Shown here piece after piece: positions 10,200 to 22,340 of a stretch of 64,000 bases of DNA. The stretch lies in assembly GCA_964019415.1 (NCBI GenBank), contig OZ025868.1, positions 7,663,149-7,727,148 of the forward strand, given 5' to 3'. The first letter of the stretch is position 1, and each line of letters opens with the position of its first letter. The notes beneath the pieces were generated by a model that ran no database searches, was not told the origin of the DNA, and worked only from the letters and a program-made list of their open reading frames with translations. A program made the position numbers and the translations under genes. The DNA comes from Ianthella basta (taxonomy: Eukaryota > Porifera > Demospongiae > Verongiida > Ianthellidae).

Positions 10200-11162
10200 T
10201 CAACAATGCCATTGTTTCCCCTTTTGCAGTGAGCACATGCACTTGAATAACCAGGCAGGTAACTTTGTTAGCTGTTTCCAAACTGGTTTAAAGTACACCA
10301 AAATCAAAATGGGAGTGGGGATGAATGATGCCGTTAAGAAAACTCCGTTGACATAGTTGATGGCTTCATCCAAATTGCTAGTTTCAGTATTGCCATTTTC
10401 TATTTTAATCACTGCAAAAATAACTGGTGTACCCTGCCCTATAGCTCCCAGTGTGTTGCCAATAAGAAGAAACAGAGTGAACTTCACCATTGCCTTAGAC
10501 AGGACCTGGGGTGTTTTCCCTTCAATCTTACTATAGCTGTACTTCCGACACATTACCACACACGGAAGTAAGATGGCAAGTGTTACTGGGACCAAGATAA
10601 AGATAATTGCAAATGGCACTGTGTACACAAAACCAAGCACAGTTGAATGTGGCACACATCCAGAGTTTGCAAGGAAGTTGGTCACAACTAATTGTGGAGA
10701 GAACAGTTGTGTGTGGAATAGAATCACAAATATCCAAATTGCTACCACTGAGGAAGTTAGAATGCTGGGGCGCACAGCAGTTTTAGAGCATCTGATGATG
10801 ACAAATACTATAATGGCATATGTTGCCATGAAAATCATCCTTGCTGTGCCACCTGTTTCAATCACCCAGTAGTAGACTCTGCAAGCTGTGTCAGATGGGC
10901 ACAAATAGTTGGTACTGCTCAAAACTGCTCTATTCAGGAAAACCATGGCTGTCCCTGCTATTGTGATAAGGGAGGCTGCAAGGATGTTTACCAGTACAAA
11001 GCGAATGGTACCTGGCACAGCTTTGGCACCAATGACAGCCACCAACACAGTCACTGTGAGTGTGACTATGGGGATGTAGGCAAAAATCAGCATACACCAG
11101 CAGTAGATGCACGGTGGCCGAGGCTCCGTTCCATTAGAAGTATTTGCTGTCGAGCAGTTCAT
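10200..11162 (-). CDS. Divergent 7TM receptor, subfamily B copy 2, intact
   Basis: 321 residues from ATG 11162 (MNCSTANTSNGTEP); an in-frame ATG at 11243 would add 27 residues with no signal-peptide look. It is a close paralogue of the B gene at 5323-6285, with the same TM3 Cys-x13-Arg, loop-2 SGCVPH, TM6 KFTLFLLIGNTLGAIGQ and TM7 PTPILILVYFKP. Differences fall mainly at the end of TM2/loop 1 (SSTNYLCP against SSTDHLGP) and TM4/loop 2, not in TM6-TM7. It sits head to head with the A fragment at 11605. Confidence 0.85.
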   Translation of the reverse strand: MNCSTANTSNGTEPRPPCIYCWCMLIFAYIPIVTLTVTVLVAVIGAKAVPGTIRFVLVNILAASLITIAGTAMVFLNRAVLSSTNYLCPSDTACRVYYWVIETGGTARMIFMATYAIIVFVIIRCSKTAVRPSILTSSVVAIWIFVILFHTQLFSPQLVVTNFLANSGCVPHSTVLGFVYTVPFAIIFILVPVTLAILLPCVVMCRKYSYSKIEGKTPQVLSKAMVKFTLFLLIGNTLGAIGQGTPVIFAVIKIENGNTETSNLDEAINYVNGVFLTASFIPTPILILVYFKPVWKQLTKLPAWLFKCMCSLQKGKQWHC

Positions 11163-11604
11163 TGTCACTCTACAGAGCCTGTATATATACAGACCCTCTT
11201 TTGTACAGACTCTGTTATCTGTTATATACCAGAAATGTTCCATTTATAAGCAGCCTACTCGAGTATAGGCTAAGTGTGACAGTAACTGTGTACGTAGCTG
11301 TGTACAAAAGAATTCACCTTCAAGTTTCCATAAAAGCCCACGTCGTATAGCCCATTTGGTCTTGATCCTGACAGTCCCTTACACTGCTGTTCTGTAAACA
11401 AGCTGTGTTCTGTTTGTATCACTTTCAAATCTCTGTCCTTTCAGACATTGTTGGATGCAAGTGGCAATACACTGATCAGCATTTCATTTCTATTTCTATA
11501 TAACTGTGGTCAACCTACACTGCAAATTCTGCTTGTAACGCATTATACCAAGGCAGTCCTGAACACAGACTGACCCAATACAAACTCCATGCACTATTCC
11601 TGCA

Positions 11605-11904
11605 TCAGGAATATGCTAGTTATTGCCTACGTACATCCCCATAGTCACACTCACAGTGACTGTGTTGGTGGGTGTCATTGGTGCTACGGGTGTACCAACA
11701 ACCATTCGCTTTGTACTGGTAAACATCCATGCAGTGTCCCTTATCACAATAGTAGGGGTAGCCATGTTTTTTTGAATTGAGCAATATTGAGCAGCACCAA
11801 CTATGGTTGCCCGTCTGACACAGCCTGCAGAGTCTACTACTGGGTGATTGACACAGGTGGGACGGCAAGCCTGAGTTTCATGGCAACTTATGCTGTGGTA
11901 GTGC
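11605..11904 (+). pseudogene. Subfamily A receptor fragment, TM1-TM3
   Basis: Matches A genes from TM1 (TACATCCCCATAGTCACACT) through the TM3 GGTA[R/S] block, then stops abruptly at 11904 in unrelated sequence. One frame change lies near the T run at 11766. The Arg of the TM3 signature is Ser here (GGTAS). The junction at 11904 marks the right end of the A/B duplication block. Confidence 0.75.
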
Positions 11905-12305
11905 GAATAGACACTCAGGCAGGCCTTACGTACGTAAGTTGCCTAGCTGACCGTACATATGTCAAGTGTTGGGAGCATGCATCCTAGAATCAGCTGGAAG
12001 GAGAGCAGGCTGTATACGAATACTACACATTTTGCTTATGTGCACTCCAAGCTGGCTTTATAATTAATTGTGTAAGCTAGAACTGCTGCATCTACAACAT
12101 CAATTATATAATATTATACATCGAAAGAATCCCAAGCTTCCATGACCTACACATCCAATATCTATTATCGGTACTGTTTAGCTACTTTCTACGAAGCATG
12201 CAAATACATATTGGGGTAGCCTTAAATGGAAATATTTTCAAAATTAAGGTCACAGGTGTGACAAATGATACACATTTAGTGCATAAAACAGTGTATAATA
12301 CACTA
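11905..12305. other. Spacer between A/B and C blocks
   Basis: AT-rich, no gene or clear repeat seen. It holds the 3' side of the C gene that ends at 12306. Confidence 0.4.
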
Positions 12306-13202
12306 TCACTGTTTATGACAACAACAACAAAACCAATTTAGTAGTTTCCTCCTCGTAGGCCTTAACAATGTGATGATTAAAATGGGAGTACCAATGAGGG
12401 ACAAATCAGTCATAGCAGAAACTATGAAGTGAGCAAGTGTAATACTAGCAGCAAGTGCTGCCAACGCACCAATGTGACAAAGAAGTACAATGAACTGATC
12501 AAATATTACAAAAATAGCAAATCGAATAATGGCTGTACTTTCTTTCACAGTGTTGTAACGCTTGGTGTAACAGTAGGATGCTATCACACATGATACGGTT
12601 ATCACCATGGGTGCAATAATAATTAGCAAACCATGCAAACCAGTGTACAGGAAGAGCCCAAGGCTAGCTGCACCTTCCTCATAGCGTCCTTCTGCACAGG
12701 TCCCATTTACGTCATCAAACGCTAGTGGTATTGCGACAACTGCCGCTGCACACCACAAACCGATAACCACCATGATGAAGTACTTCACATTTCGTGGTGA
12801 AAGGACAGGCTTGTTCCAGAACCTGATTACCAGTACCACTACAACCGCATAAGTTAGGGTGAGGAGCATCCGACTGCTTTCAGCGGCAACAAAAAGCTCA
12901 ATAATGGCTTTACAGAATGGTACTCTTACATCTGACTGGAACGGTATGGCAAGTGAGAGACTATGCCTCACAATGGAAATGATACAGGCTATGAGAGATG
13001 TAAGGACAATGTTGCCAAACAATACTCGAACAATCTTGTCTGTCTTTGAGTCTCTGAATAATGCCAATAGGATTAACACATCCAGTACAAGCACCAAGAA
13101 GGAGACCAACAAAACCAGTGCATCTATCACAAGTTGGACAGTTAGTAAAGAGTCTTCCTGGAGAAGGAACGAAGTAGCTGAACTGTCATTTGAGAGATTC
13201 AT
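12306..13202 (-). CDS. Divergent 7TM receptor, subfamily C, intact
   Basis: 298 residues from ATG 13202 (MNLSNDSS; the frame upstream has no ATG). Seven hydrophobic segments. TM1 ends VLILLALFRDSKTDK, TM3 begins with Cys and carries AESSR 14 residues on, and TM3 ends VLVIRFWNKPVLSPRNVKY, a loop-2 motif diagnostic of C. Loop 2 contains DDVNGTC. TM7 is SLIGTPILIITLLRPTRRK, so the first Pro of the other families is Gly and Tyr is Leu. The tail is only about ten residues and contains CCCC, a likely palmitoylation site. No long third loop. Confidence 0.84.
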   Translation of the reverse strand: MNLSNDSSATSFLLQEDSLLTVQLVIDALVLLVSFLVLVLDVLILLALFRDSKTDKIVRVLFGNIVLTSLIACIISIVRHSLSLAIPFQSDVRVPFCKAIIELFVAAESSRMLLTLTYAVVVVLVIRFWNKPVLSPRNVKYFIMVVIGLWCAAAVVAIPLAFDDVNGTCAEGRYEEGAASLGLFLYTGLHGLLIIIAPMVITVSCVIASYCYTKRYNTVKESTAIIRFAIFVIFDQFIVLLCHIGALAALAASITLAHFIVSAMTDLSLIGTPILIITLLRPTRRKLLNWFCCCCHKQ

Positions 13203-14055
13203 GATCTTGTAGAAAAGGAACAGGTATACCACAGATACGAACCAGCACCTTTCCCCACTTCAACGTGATCACGTACTGCTGCTCAGTATAGTGTTGCTTA
13301 CTGAACGCAGTCAATGTGGAATGTGTAGGTGTGTCTAATCACGAGATAGCATAGGATGTCTGCAGTGCATACATGCCTGCAGTGAATAGTATGGTTATGC
13401 AGCTGACCCTCCTTGAAACCACAGGAATGTTAATTACTATGGGATGATGCATTTATATGCATTTGATGCCCACAATGCATATGAAATTGTAATATTATTA
13501 TTATTCTGTACAGGAGTTGTATGTCATAACTTCCTATGCATGTGCGTCACGAATGGTGAGCTCACATGAAGTCAGTTATATTATTATCACTTCTCTGCTC
13601 TTGTTACTTCGCAAAAACATTTGAATAATGCCAAACTTCCTAGACCATATCTAGCTCATCAATGCATACAAAGTAAAAGGATAGCTAGTTTCAGTGACAT
13701 TGAGAATTATATTGTATCCTAGAACAGTTACTATATAAAAGCCTCATTACTGAAGTGGTGGGAACACATGATGGGGGGGGGGGGGGGGGGAGGTGGGCCA
13801 GGGAGGGCTGCTTGATGTCAATTAATAGTGCGTCAGGCATATAGCTACTATCCTGGGATCAAGAATCATTGAGGGGGATTACAACCCCTACATTTAGCCC
13901 TTCTGTCATTACCCTAGGTTGAAGGAATCAAATTGAACCCTGCCGAATAGGTCTCAAGTCCAGGTGAAATTGATTTAATTGTTGCAACAATGAGCAGATA
14001 ATAATAATAATAATAATAAGATATTACAATAATGCAAACGCTATGTACATGTGCA
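13203..14055. other. Spacer with G-run; no gene
   Basis: Contains an 18-bp G run near 13774-13791 and an ATA/ATT microsatellite near 14000. I see no gene. Confidence 0.5.
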
Positions 14056-14735
14056 TCAAACAGTAGTCAAACCTAATGATGCTGAAATTTGTGACAGCAA
14101 CAAAACCACTTTAATATTCTTGTCTTGTACGCCGTAAGTAGCAATGATTAAAAAGGGAGTAAAGATGAGGGACAATTCAACAATAGTAAGAACAAAGTAG
14201 CAGACAAAGGTGCTGTCTGCAAAAGCCGTTGCCAGTAAACTGATGTAACCCAGAAATATAATGACTTGATCAAAAATTACAAAGAAACCAAATCGAATGA
14301 TAGCTTTCGCAGCAATACTTTCCTTCACAGCGTTATAACGCTTGGTGTAGCAGTAAGCGGCTATCACAACACATCCCACGGTAGTCGTCATGGGTGCAAT
14401 GACAAAGAATGAGCCATATAGACCAAAGTAAATGTACAGCTCAAGAGCAGTTTCTTCATAGCCTCCTATCACACAGATCCCATGCATTCACATCATCAAA
14501 CACAAGTAGTATTGCGACAACTGCTGCTACACACCACAGGCCATCAACCACTATGATAAGATACTTCAAATTCTGCGGTGAAAGGACTGGCTTGTTCCAG
14601 CATCTGATCACCAGTAACACTACAACAGCATAAGTTAGAGTGAAGAGCATTCGGCCTCCTTCAGCTGCAAAAGTTAGCACAACTGTGGCTTTGCAGAGTG
14701 GTATTCTATTTTCAGACCAGAATGGCAAAGCAAGT
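14056..14735 (-). pseudogene. Subfamily C receptor, 5'-truncated and frameshifted
   Basis: TM3-TM4 (with NKPVLSPQNLKY) read in one frame from about 14728 to 14480; TM5-TM7 read in a second frame down to 14100 after an extra base in the loop-2 DDVN region; a third frame is needed for the tail. The N-terminus and TM1-TM2 are missing beyond 14738, where unrelated AT-rich sequence starts. Confidence 0.8.
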
Positions 14736-14739
14736 ACCC

Positions 14740-16130
14740 ATTGCTACCAAAACACATCAATAAGACACTTTTTACCTATATATATATATATCCTTCTCCT
14801 TCTTGACTATTGACTAGCAATAGCTAGCTATTAAGTATAAGTAAAGCTACGCAGTGGCGTTTACTGGGTTATATATATATATATACATAGCTATCCTTAG
14901 TTTCTGTACTTTTAGCTGTAGTGTGCAAGCTGCACATGCTAAGCCATAACCACATATGACAGCGATGTACGTAGGTATTGACCCTTTGCTTGCTTCTGGA
15001 GGTGCTATATCAGCTAAAGGGCTACTACGACTGGACACCAACAAGCACATGTCTCACACTCACACACGAGCTGTTAGGAACTCCTGTGTCCAGCGACAAG
15101 GCAGTGAATGTGTACTGTATGTAGCTATATAGCTGCAGTGAAACCTGTGTAAGGCAACCACCTGTGGGCCAGTTCTAACCGACCTGTATAGAGAGGTGGT
15201 TGCTCTACGGAGGTATAATTATAGATTGCAATGTTTTAGTGTTGTTTGGGGCGAGGGAGGCTAAAGGGCTACCAAAAATTAACAGGGCAGTAATTAAAAA
15301 TGACAGGCAACAGGGGCATGATCATGGATTTCCTTCGGAGCAGCTCGCAAGCTAAGGTCATTGCAATGTAATAGTGTGGTAAAGGATTTCTCCTACTCCT
15401 TGTGGTTTGCGAAGTACTGCTTTCAGAGAAGAAGAAAGGGGTCGCTTTCTCTATTATAACTGCACTCGTTCATTTGTAAGATAGGTTAGCTAGACCAATT
15501 TGGCACACAACCAACATTTTCTAAGGGGTATATAGCCTTACTGGCAGATTTCATTTTGCTCCACACGTACAGGATCATCGATTCTTTTCGTTGTAGCTAG
15601 CTACTGGCTACAGCATTCTAGTAACCACTGGCCTGATCTCTACACAGTGTTAATAGCACTATACCGTCCTGTCACATTAGTAGACAATGGCAAGGTACAT
15701 GATACACAAGTGATATTCTGCTCATTTTTGATTCGATCCTTTAGCTACCACGTGTGCTGAGGGGGAGTATAGTAGATCTGTATATATAGCTATGTATTGC
15801 ACCATACTATCTTGTACATTAACTTATCATAGTAACATTATTCACTTACAGATGACCACAGCAGTCTTATGGCTTCCTGTGACTTCAGTATTATGTACAT
15901 AGCTACAATGTGCATGTGACATCAGACACAGTGGGGCACTCTCTGGCTGTGTTGATATATAGATGATGGTGGTGCTTGTATAGTGCAATGTACATACATA
16001 CATACATACTTATCATGCTAGTCATGTACAGAGCAAAACAGTACAATGTTAACACATGAAGCAATTCATAGGAAGGAGCAGAACGGACCTTGTGCAGCCA
16101 ATTAACCCCCCAATTTTTCCCATGTGCTAA
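14740..16130. other. Spacer; Tigger-like MITE relic near 15139-15225
   Basis: No gene. Near 15139 the text CAGTGAAACCTGTGTAAGGC, with GGCAACCACC and its complement GGTGGTTGC 45 bp later, looks like a worn pogo/Tigger MITE. TA repeats occur at 14778 and 14870. Confidence 0.4.
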
Positions 16131-16134
16131 ATGT

Positions 16135-16925
16135 TATAGCTAAATACAATATGCGAAAATGGGAGAAGCAATGAGGGACAGATCAACTGTAGCTAGAACA
16201 AAACAATAAAGAAGGGAGCTGTTCACAGCAAGTGCTGTAAGTACACTATAATGCGATACAATAGTGTAAAACCTTGAACAATTGTTACAAAGAAAGCAAA
16301 TCGTAGGATGACATTCACTTCAGTAGAGTTCTTCATATATATAGCAATGTAATGCTTGGTGTAACAGCATGAGGCTATCACAAATGCCACAGTTGTTATC
16401 ATGGGTGCGATGAGAAACAGCAAACCATGCAAACTATTGTACTTAAAGAGTCCAAGAAAACTTTCACCATAGCCTCCTACCACACAGATCCCATTGACGT
16501 CATCAAATGCAAGTGGCAATGCTCCAATTAAGTGCTGCTGCACTCCATAGGTCAGCAGCCACTATGATAAAGTACTGCAAACTCCATGCATGGTGCAAGG
16601 ACCAGCTTGTCCCGTAATCTGATGACCAGTATCACTACTAAAGCGTAAGTTAGAGTGAGGAGCATTCGACCACTTCCAGTTGTGACAGTAATTACCGTCT
16701 TTACACAGTGGTCCACTCTCTTCTAAAGAGAATGTGAGAAGTGAGATAATGTGACTCACAGCAGTCAGGAGGCAAACTATGTATCAGAGAGGCCAGTACA
16801 ATGTTGCCGAACAGCAGGCGAACAATTGTCTGCACACCTTTGAGTCTCATACAAATGCCACTAGGATTATAACATCCAGTGCAAGGACCAACGCGGAAGG
16901 CTATACCAGTAGAAGCACTTCTGAT
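16135..16925 (-). pseudogene. Subfamily C receptor, decayed
   Basis: From right to left: TM1-TM2 relic (16780-16920), TM3 (16600-16700), loop 2 with DDVNGICVVGGY, TM5 and TM6 (16230-16540) and a TM7 piece (16135-16220). At least four reading-frame breaks separate these pieces, and loop 3 carries an extra TATATA stretch. Clearly non-functional. Confidence 0.8.
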
Positions 16926-17689
16926 TGCTTATTTCTTTTATATAATATATACCATGTTTAGCTGTATATGTGAGGAACCATTAGATAATGGCAGAATTAT
17001 ATATATACAGTACATGATATATTCCTTCAAAAATTGAAATCACTGTACACATGACTCACCTAGATTTACAGCAGGAAACTTATATGTCGACATCATGTCA
17101 CATTTATGTGGCTTCAGTATATGTATGGGTCCCATGGCCATATGTATGTACATAAGTGTGTAACACCATTCATCCCTGTACATTGACAGTAGGCCGCATT
17201 GTCTAGTATACAGTTGGCTGCACTCTAAATATCCTAACAGAATCCATGCTTTGATGAGCCGGGTCCCCTCCTGCAGGCACACATCGATTGCTATTATTTG
17301 CATTGTATGTTTTGCAAACTTGATCACTTTTATTCATTAAGCCAATTGCAATTAAGCACAAGTTGCATGCATATGGACCAATAGACAATGTAAAGATATG
17401 AATGATGTCAGCAAGACAATTGCAATTGTCAGGGAGAGAACGAGTTGCTACCACCCACCCCCCCCCCCCCCCACATGCATAAGATACTGCCTATTGAATT
17501 AATGCCCCATGCAGTTATGACATCATTATAAATTATGCAGTATTTTGCAAGTCTTTAAGTGCACATGAATTTTCTCTACCACACACTCCTCTCTCTGTTA
17601 TGCTTGGCAATTGCATCACAAACACACTCCTGTGCATCAGAAGAGAATAGTCAAACTACATTTTAGTGTATTAGATGACAACAACACAA

Positions 17690-19075
17690 AATCAAACATC
17701 TCTATATAGCTATACCTGTATACACGAATCCCATTCACATCACCAAATATACAAGCTAGTGCAAATAGTGCTGTATATGCATGCACCAAAGTCCACTAAT
17801 CACTATAACAAAGTACTTCACATTCCGTGTTGAAAGGACTGGTTTACCACAGAATGTGATCACTAGTATCATGTAGTATCCTGTTTGACCTGTTGTGCTT
17901 GTTTAGTCTTACCTTGCATGCATGCATGTGATTGTAGCCTTGTTTCATGTCTTGCTTCATGTTTTGGTCTTGGTGCATGGTTATCTCATAGTTACCTTGA
18001 GTGATTGTACTTTATTCGGATCTAGAACTTTCTGCCAATGGGATTGATTTGACATGTCACCTCAGCCCCATATCACCCTGCATCGAATGGCCTACCAGAG
18101 AGGTATGTGCAGACCTTCAAGAATGCCATTAAGAAGAGGGCACAGAGGATTTGCAGCAGCTGCTCTCTCGTTTCTTTTTCCACTACCGGAGTACCCCCCT
18201 AGTACCACGAGATCACCCCCAGCACAGTGCTACTGATGGGAAGATGGAAGATGATTGAAGACTCGTCTTGATGTCATGTGCCCCAATCTAGTTGCCTCAG
18301 TTGGGAAGTCTCAGGCCCGACAGAAGCAAAGTCATGATTGTACCAGTCAAGAACGCCACTTTTCTGTTGGAGACCAAGTGTTTGTCCATGCGTTCCAGAC
18401 TACTGGACCTCAGTGGGTGACCGCTGTTATTGTGCACCCTAGAGGGCCAGTTTCCTTTGATGTGGAGATGGAAGATGGAAGGATTGTTCATGGTCATGTC
18501 AACCATGTTCATGTCCGCACAACAACATCCATCCCTTCTGTCTCAGATGAGTCACCATTTCCGTTGCCTTGTCCAGTTCCCCAACGTGAGAGGCCAGCTA
18601 GATATTCCAGCAGCTCTATACAGCTCGGACTTCTGCTGAGAGCTCAGAGTTCGTGCTCTGTCGATCATCCAGGGTCAGACATGCACCTGACCGTTACCCA
18701 CCAAATAACAGTATGCAACAGCAAAAGTCAGAGTTAAGAACATCTGACTACGTACCTTCAGCTGCAATAATTGCAAAAGACAGCACAAGAGTGGCTTTGC
18801 AGAGCACTACACTAGCTCTCTGCAAGTGAGACAGCTTGCCTCATGATCACAAGGAAGAAGGAAGACAGGCTGTGCATGAGAGTGGCCAAAATAATGTGGA
18901 CCATCTTGTCTGTCTTTCCATTTGGTCCAAAAATGCTGCCAAGATTAACACATCCAGTGCAAGCACCAAGAAAGAGAACGGCAATCGCAAGTTGCATGGA
19001 CAGTTCATCATGATTGGGAATCTCTTCCTGGAGAAGGAAGACAATAGCTATATACTGTTATTTGAAAGATTCATG
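17690..19075 (-). pseudogene. Subfamily C receptor split by a retroelement fossil
   Basis: The 5' half (N-terminus to TM3) is at 18695-19075, ending at ATTCATGATC like the intact C genes. TM3-loop 2 continues at 17690-17885 (ACATTCCGTGTTGAAAGGAC corresponds to the SPRNVKY motif). A Ty3-type fragment lies between. TM5-TM7 are missing to the left of 17690. Confidence 0.75.
18050..18690 (+). mobile_element. Ty3/gypsy-type retroelement fossil, 3' pol fragment
   Basis: Translated pieces resemble the C-terminal integrase part of Ty3/gypsy (Metaviridae) pol, including the end of the catalytic core and the following chromatin/DNA-binding region. It is broken, with several breaks. No LTR, gag, protease or reverse transcriptase is visible. 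Its boundaries inside the C pseudogene are about 17886 and 18694. It looks old: coding is decayed and the ends are lost. Confidence 0.75.
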
Positions 19076-19198
19076 ATCAAAGTAGGAATTAATGTTAAGT
19101 TAGATCGGCACAAAGCACACAGGCTTTACTACACCACCAACACGTACTATTTTATTAAATTTGCTGCTGCTCCAAGACCATTCATGCACTATCAGTAG

Positions 19199-19846
19199 CA
19201 TTGGTATTTCTCACATGCTTTAGCTATGAAACGATGCGCAAAGATGTATCAACTGATAAATTCATTAGGCATTATTAGTGCACACATACTCTTATTAGAG
19301 CTTGTACAGATAACATTTTATGTACCTCACTATGTATAAGCCTGACACACTGGCCTGTTGTATACACACACATTTTTATACACATATACAGCACCATGGT
19401 ATACATAGTATTACATGAACAATTGCATAAATTATAAAGATTATAATATTCCAGCCCAGTACAACTCATAGCTAAACAGAAATACTATAATGTTATACTC
19501 AGGTACAGAGTGATCCATCTAGCACACACTACTTGCAAAACCACACACAATGCAAAATCAAAGGGTGTGCTTACATTGTCAATGCACTATATCCATTGAT
19601 ATGGGGTTTGTCAACACAGCACTGCATGTACTCACACAACACTGCATGGTTCTGAGTTAGACATGTACTCACACAATTGAGGCATAAACTTAGCACACAC
19701 ATACTTGTAAACACATACATTCACACCGTGACTTAAAAGGAGTTGTATGGTGTAAAAGCGTTTATGATTTTGGTATTACATGCATATTATGCATTCGTGC
19801 ATGAATGCAGTACTGTGTGATTGTGCCTATGTGTGCTTGCATGTGT

Positions 19847-19890
<44 letters not shown>

Positions 19891-20086
19891 ATTTATTCCC
19901 TTCAGGGTTATGTCTATATAGAACACATAAATGGACTATTATACATAATGATATAAGGTACTAATATATTATACAAGTATTCAAAATCAATTCTGATGCC
20001 ACTTGTACAGATTCACAGCATAATTATTATAATTTTGTTTACAATAATTATTTACATAATAATTATAACAGGAAAATCCAACTTTG
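19199..20086. other. Spacer with (TG)n at 19846-19888; no gene
   Basis: AT-rich with one TG microsatellite. It is the 3' side of the C gene that ends at 20087. No gene seen. Confidence 0.5.
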
Positions 20087-21016
20087 CTAGGCTTGCCCAT
20101 TAAAATTTACACCTTTTATACAACAAGAAAGCCAAAATTTTAGTTTTTTTCTTGTCGGTCTGAAAAATGCAATGATGAAAATGGGGGAAGCAATGAGTGA
20201 CAGGTCGGCCACAGAATGGAATGCCAATTGCATGGTGGAGTTATCTGCACCCAGTGCGGACTGTATGCCTAAGTGACTCACTGCTGTTAAGACTTGATCA
20301 AGGATTATGAAGAAGGCAAATCGTACAATGGCTTTGACAGTAGCAGATTCCTTCAGAATATTGTAACGTTTGGCATAGCAGTTGGCCGCTATCACGCTTG
20401 CAACCGTGACTATCATGGGTGCAATGAAGAACAGTAAACTGTGCAGACCTGTATACACACTTCGCCATAGAATATGTCTTTGTCTGGGCCTTCCCACCAC
20501 ACAGATCACACTTACGTCATCAAACACAAGTGGCAGGGCTCCGACAGTTGCTGCACACCACAAGCCGATTACCACCATGATGAAGTACTTCACATTCCGT
20601 GGTGAAAGGACTGGCTTGTTCCAGTATCTAATCACCAGTAACACTAGAACAGCATAAGTTAGAGTGAGGAGCATTCGGCCACTTCCAGCTGCATGAGAAA
20701 GCACAACAGTGGCTTTGCAGAGTGATACACTACTGTCTGGCGAGAATGGCAAAGCAAGTGTGATGATGTGACTCGCAGCCAACAGGACACAGACTGTGAG
20801 AGAGGCCAGGACAATGTTGCCAAACAGTAGGCAGACTATCTTGTCTGTCTTGGAGTCTGTCAAAAGTGCCATTAGGACTAACACATTCAGTGTAAACGGA
20901 AAGAAGAAGGACAAAAGAATTACTGGCCCAACCACATACTCACAATTGATAGTTGAATTTGATGGACCTAGCTGGATGATACAGCCTGTATTTCCACTCT
21001 CATTCATGACATTCAT
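20087..21016 (-). CDS. Divergent 7TM receptor, subfamily C copy 5, intact
   Basis: 309 residues from ATG 21016 (MNVMNESGN; a second ATG three codons on is possible). Sequons NES and NST precede TM1. TM1 ends VLVLMALLTDSKTDK; TM3 has Cys-x13-Arg with AGSGR and ends NKPVLSPRNVKY. Loop 2 reads DDVSVICVVG followed by an Arg-rich insert (RPRQRH) not present in the C gene at 12306. TM7 is SLIASPIFIIAFFRPTRKK, and the tail has two Cys before KGVNFNGQA. It is the only other intact C gene; three wrecks lie between the two. Confidence 0.84.
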   Translation of the reverse strand: MNVMNESGNTGCIIQLGPSNSTINCEYVVGPVILLSFFFPFTLNVLVLMALLTDSKTDKIVCLLFGNIVLASLTVCVLLAASHIITLALPFSPDSSVSLCKATVVLSHAAGSGRMLLTLTYAVLVLLVIRYWNKPVLSPRNVKYFIMVVIGLWCAATVGALPLVFDDVSVICVVGRPRQRHILWRSVYTGLHSLLFFIAPMIVTVASVIAANCYAKRYNILKESATVKAIVRFAFFIILDQVLTAVSHLGIQSALGADNSTMQLAFHSVADLSLIASPIFIIAFFRPTRKKLKFWLSCCIKGVNFNGQA

Positions 21017-21973
21017 ACCAAATGTTTAAGCAAAAACTGGCAAAAAGTTCACCTATCGAGTTCAGAAGGATCTTCGCAAGCACACCATACGGATACTATC
21101 GTGATTGAGAGCGCATTCCGCTTTGACCTACTGGCCCATGCAGTTGAGTGCATAATGGTTATATAGTTACAGCCTATTGATGTGGTAGACAGGCTGGTTC
21201 TAACCATTAGCACTAATTAAGGTGGTAAAGCGTACACACCACGCTCCAATGACACAATATGTACGTATGTACACAGTGCCATCCTTGCGCCTTGCATGGT
21301 GCGCCTATATATGGGCATTGAAATGACACTTATAATATTATAATACCATGTTCATTCTACTGTAGAGTAATTCCTACTGTACGTAGTGGTCACTCATGCT
21401 TGCATTACCTGGAATTCACAAATTTAATTATATACCACACAGTACGTTGTATACATGCTGCTACATCAACACATATATAATCTGCCCGTTTGGGTTCTTA
21501 TAATTAAGTTAGCAGATTCCAGGTAATGCAATAGTATTTGCCTGCCTGTGATATCAGCACCATCCCTATTGAGCAACATATCTGTTTGTGCACACACAGT
21601 ACACACACCATGTATTTAATGCCGCATATTTGCGATAAATATAACCGTTACATATCATGGTAATGCTGTCTGTTATACAGCATGCTTAAAATGAGCTGGG
21701 ACATGCATGCCGCGCTGTTTTGCACACAAAAATTAGCGTTCACATTTTCATGATCAGAAGTGAAAGTAGTAGTCATTTAACCAAGGCTTTAATTTTAGGA
21801 TGTCTGGTCTCAAATAAAGCAAAGGCCTTAGAATTTTTCAGCTTCATGCACAAACGAAGGTTCGACATGCAAAATAGGCCTATATCTTATTAAATGAGGC
21901 AGTACAGAATCCTTCATTTACTTTCAATTGATATAATCATTCTGTTGCACGTGTTCTAAAATTCAATTTGCCC
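21017..21973. other. Spacer upstream of subfamily C copy 5; no gene
   Basis: AT-rich with CA/TA-rich stretches; nothing recognisable beyond likely promoter sequence for the C gene at 20087-21016. Confidence 0.4.
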
Positions 21974-22340
21974 TCTTACTATAATGCACCGAATCTCGGA
22001 TTTTTATGTTTGTTTGTTACCTCATAAAATCGGCGCCTTGTAGGGAATCGGCTTGCATGAGACGCTCCGTGTCAGTTGAGGGACTCGGGGGCCAGGTTCT
22101 TAGACGGGTGCCGTTCGCCTAGCTACTTTGCGCCGAAAAGCGAGATGTCCTTCGTCCATGCTCCGCGGGCCACGCCATTTTTACAACTATCAACCAGCCC
22201 TTCCACTACCGGTCATTGGCGGACTTGATGCGAGCCATGCCCGTTAAGGGAGTAGGGGGACGCGAGCTTAGAGGGGTGCCGGCCACTTAGCTGCCCTGCA
22301 TCTTATGTTTCGGCGGGCCGAGACGCCATTTTGACCACTC
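21974..22340 (+). mobile_element. Helitron-related 5' part
   Basis: Begins TCTTACTATAAT and matches 39471-39835 through CATAAAATCGGCGCC, the TTCGCCTAGCT blocks and ACGCCATTTT motifs. The match ends near 22340 and no CTAG-plus-hairpin end follows, so it is 3' truncated. CpG-rich against its surroundings. Confidence 0.6.

Larger units (their letters stand above)
2561..11904. repeat. Tandem segmental duplication, about 5 kb per unit
   Basis: Unit 1 (A gene 2561-3565, inverted leader, B gene 5323-6285, start of next A) is repeated as unit 2 (A 6738-8850, inverted leader, B 10200-11162, A fragment 11605-11904). Non-coding spacers such as 3570-4480 and 8855-9780 match closely. The 418-bp MITE is only in unit 1; the 202-bp insertion and the hairpin element are only in unit 2. 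Confidence 0.85.

Noticed and set aside
18050-18690. Host gene at this place
   Set aside because: The pieces resemble Ty3-type integrase and are broken; treated as a fossil.
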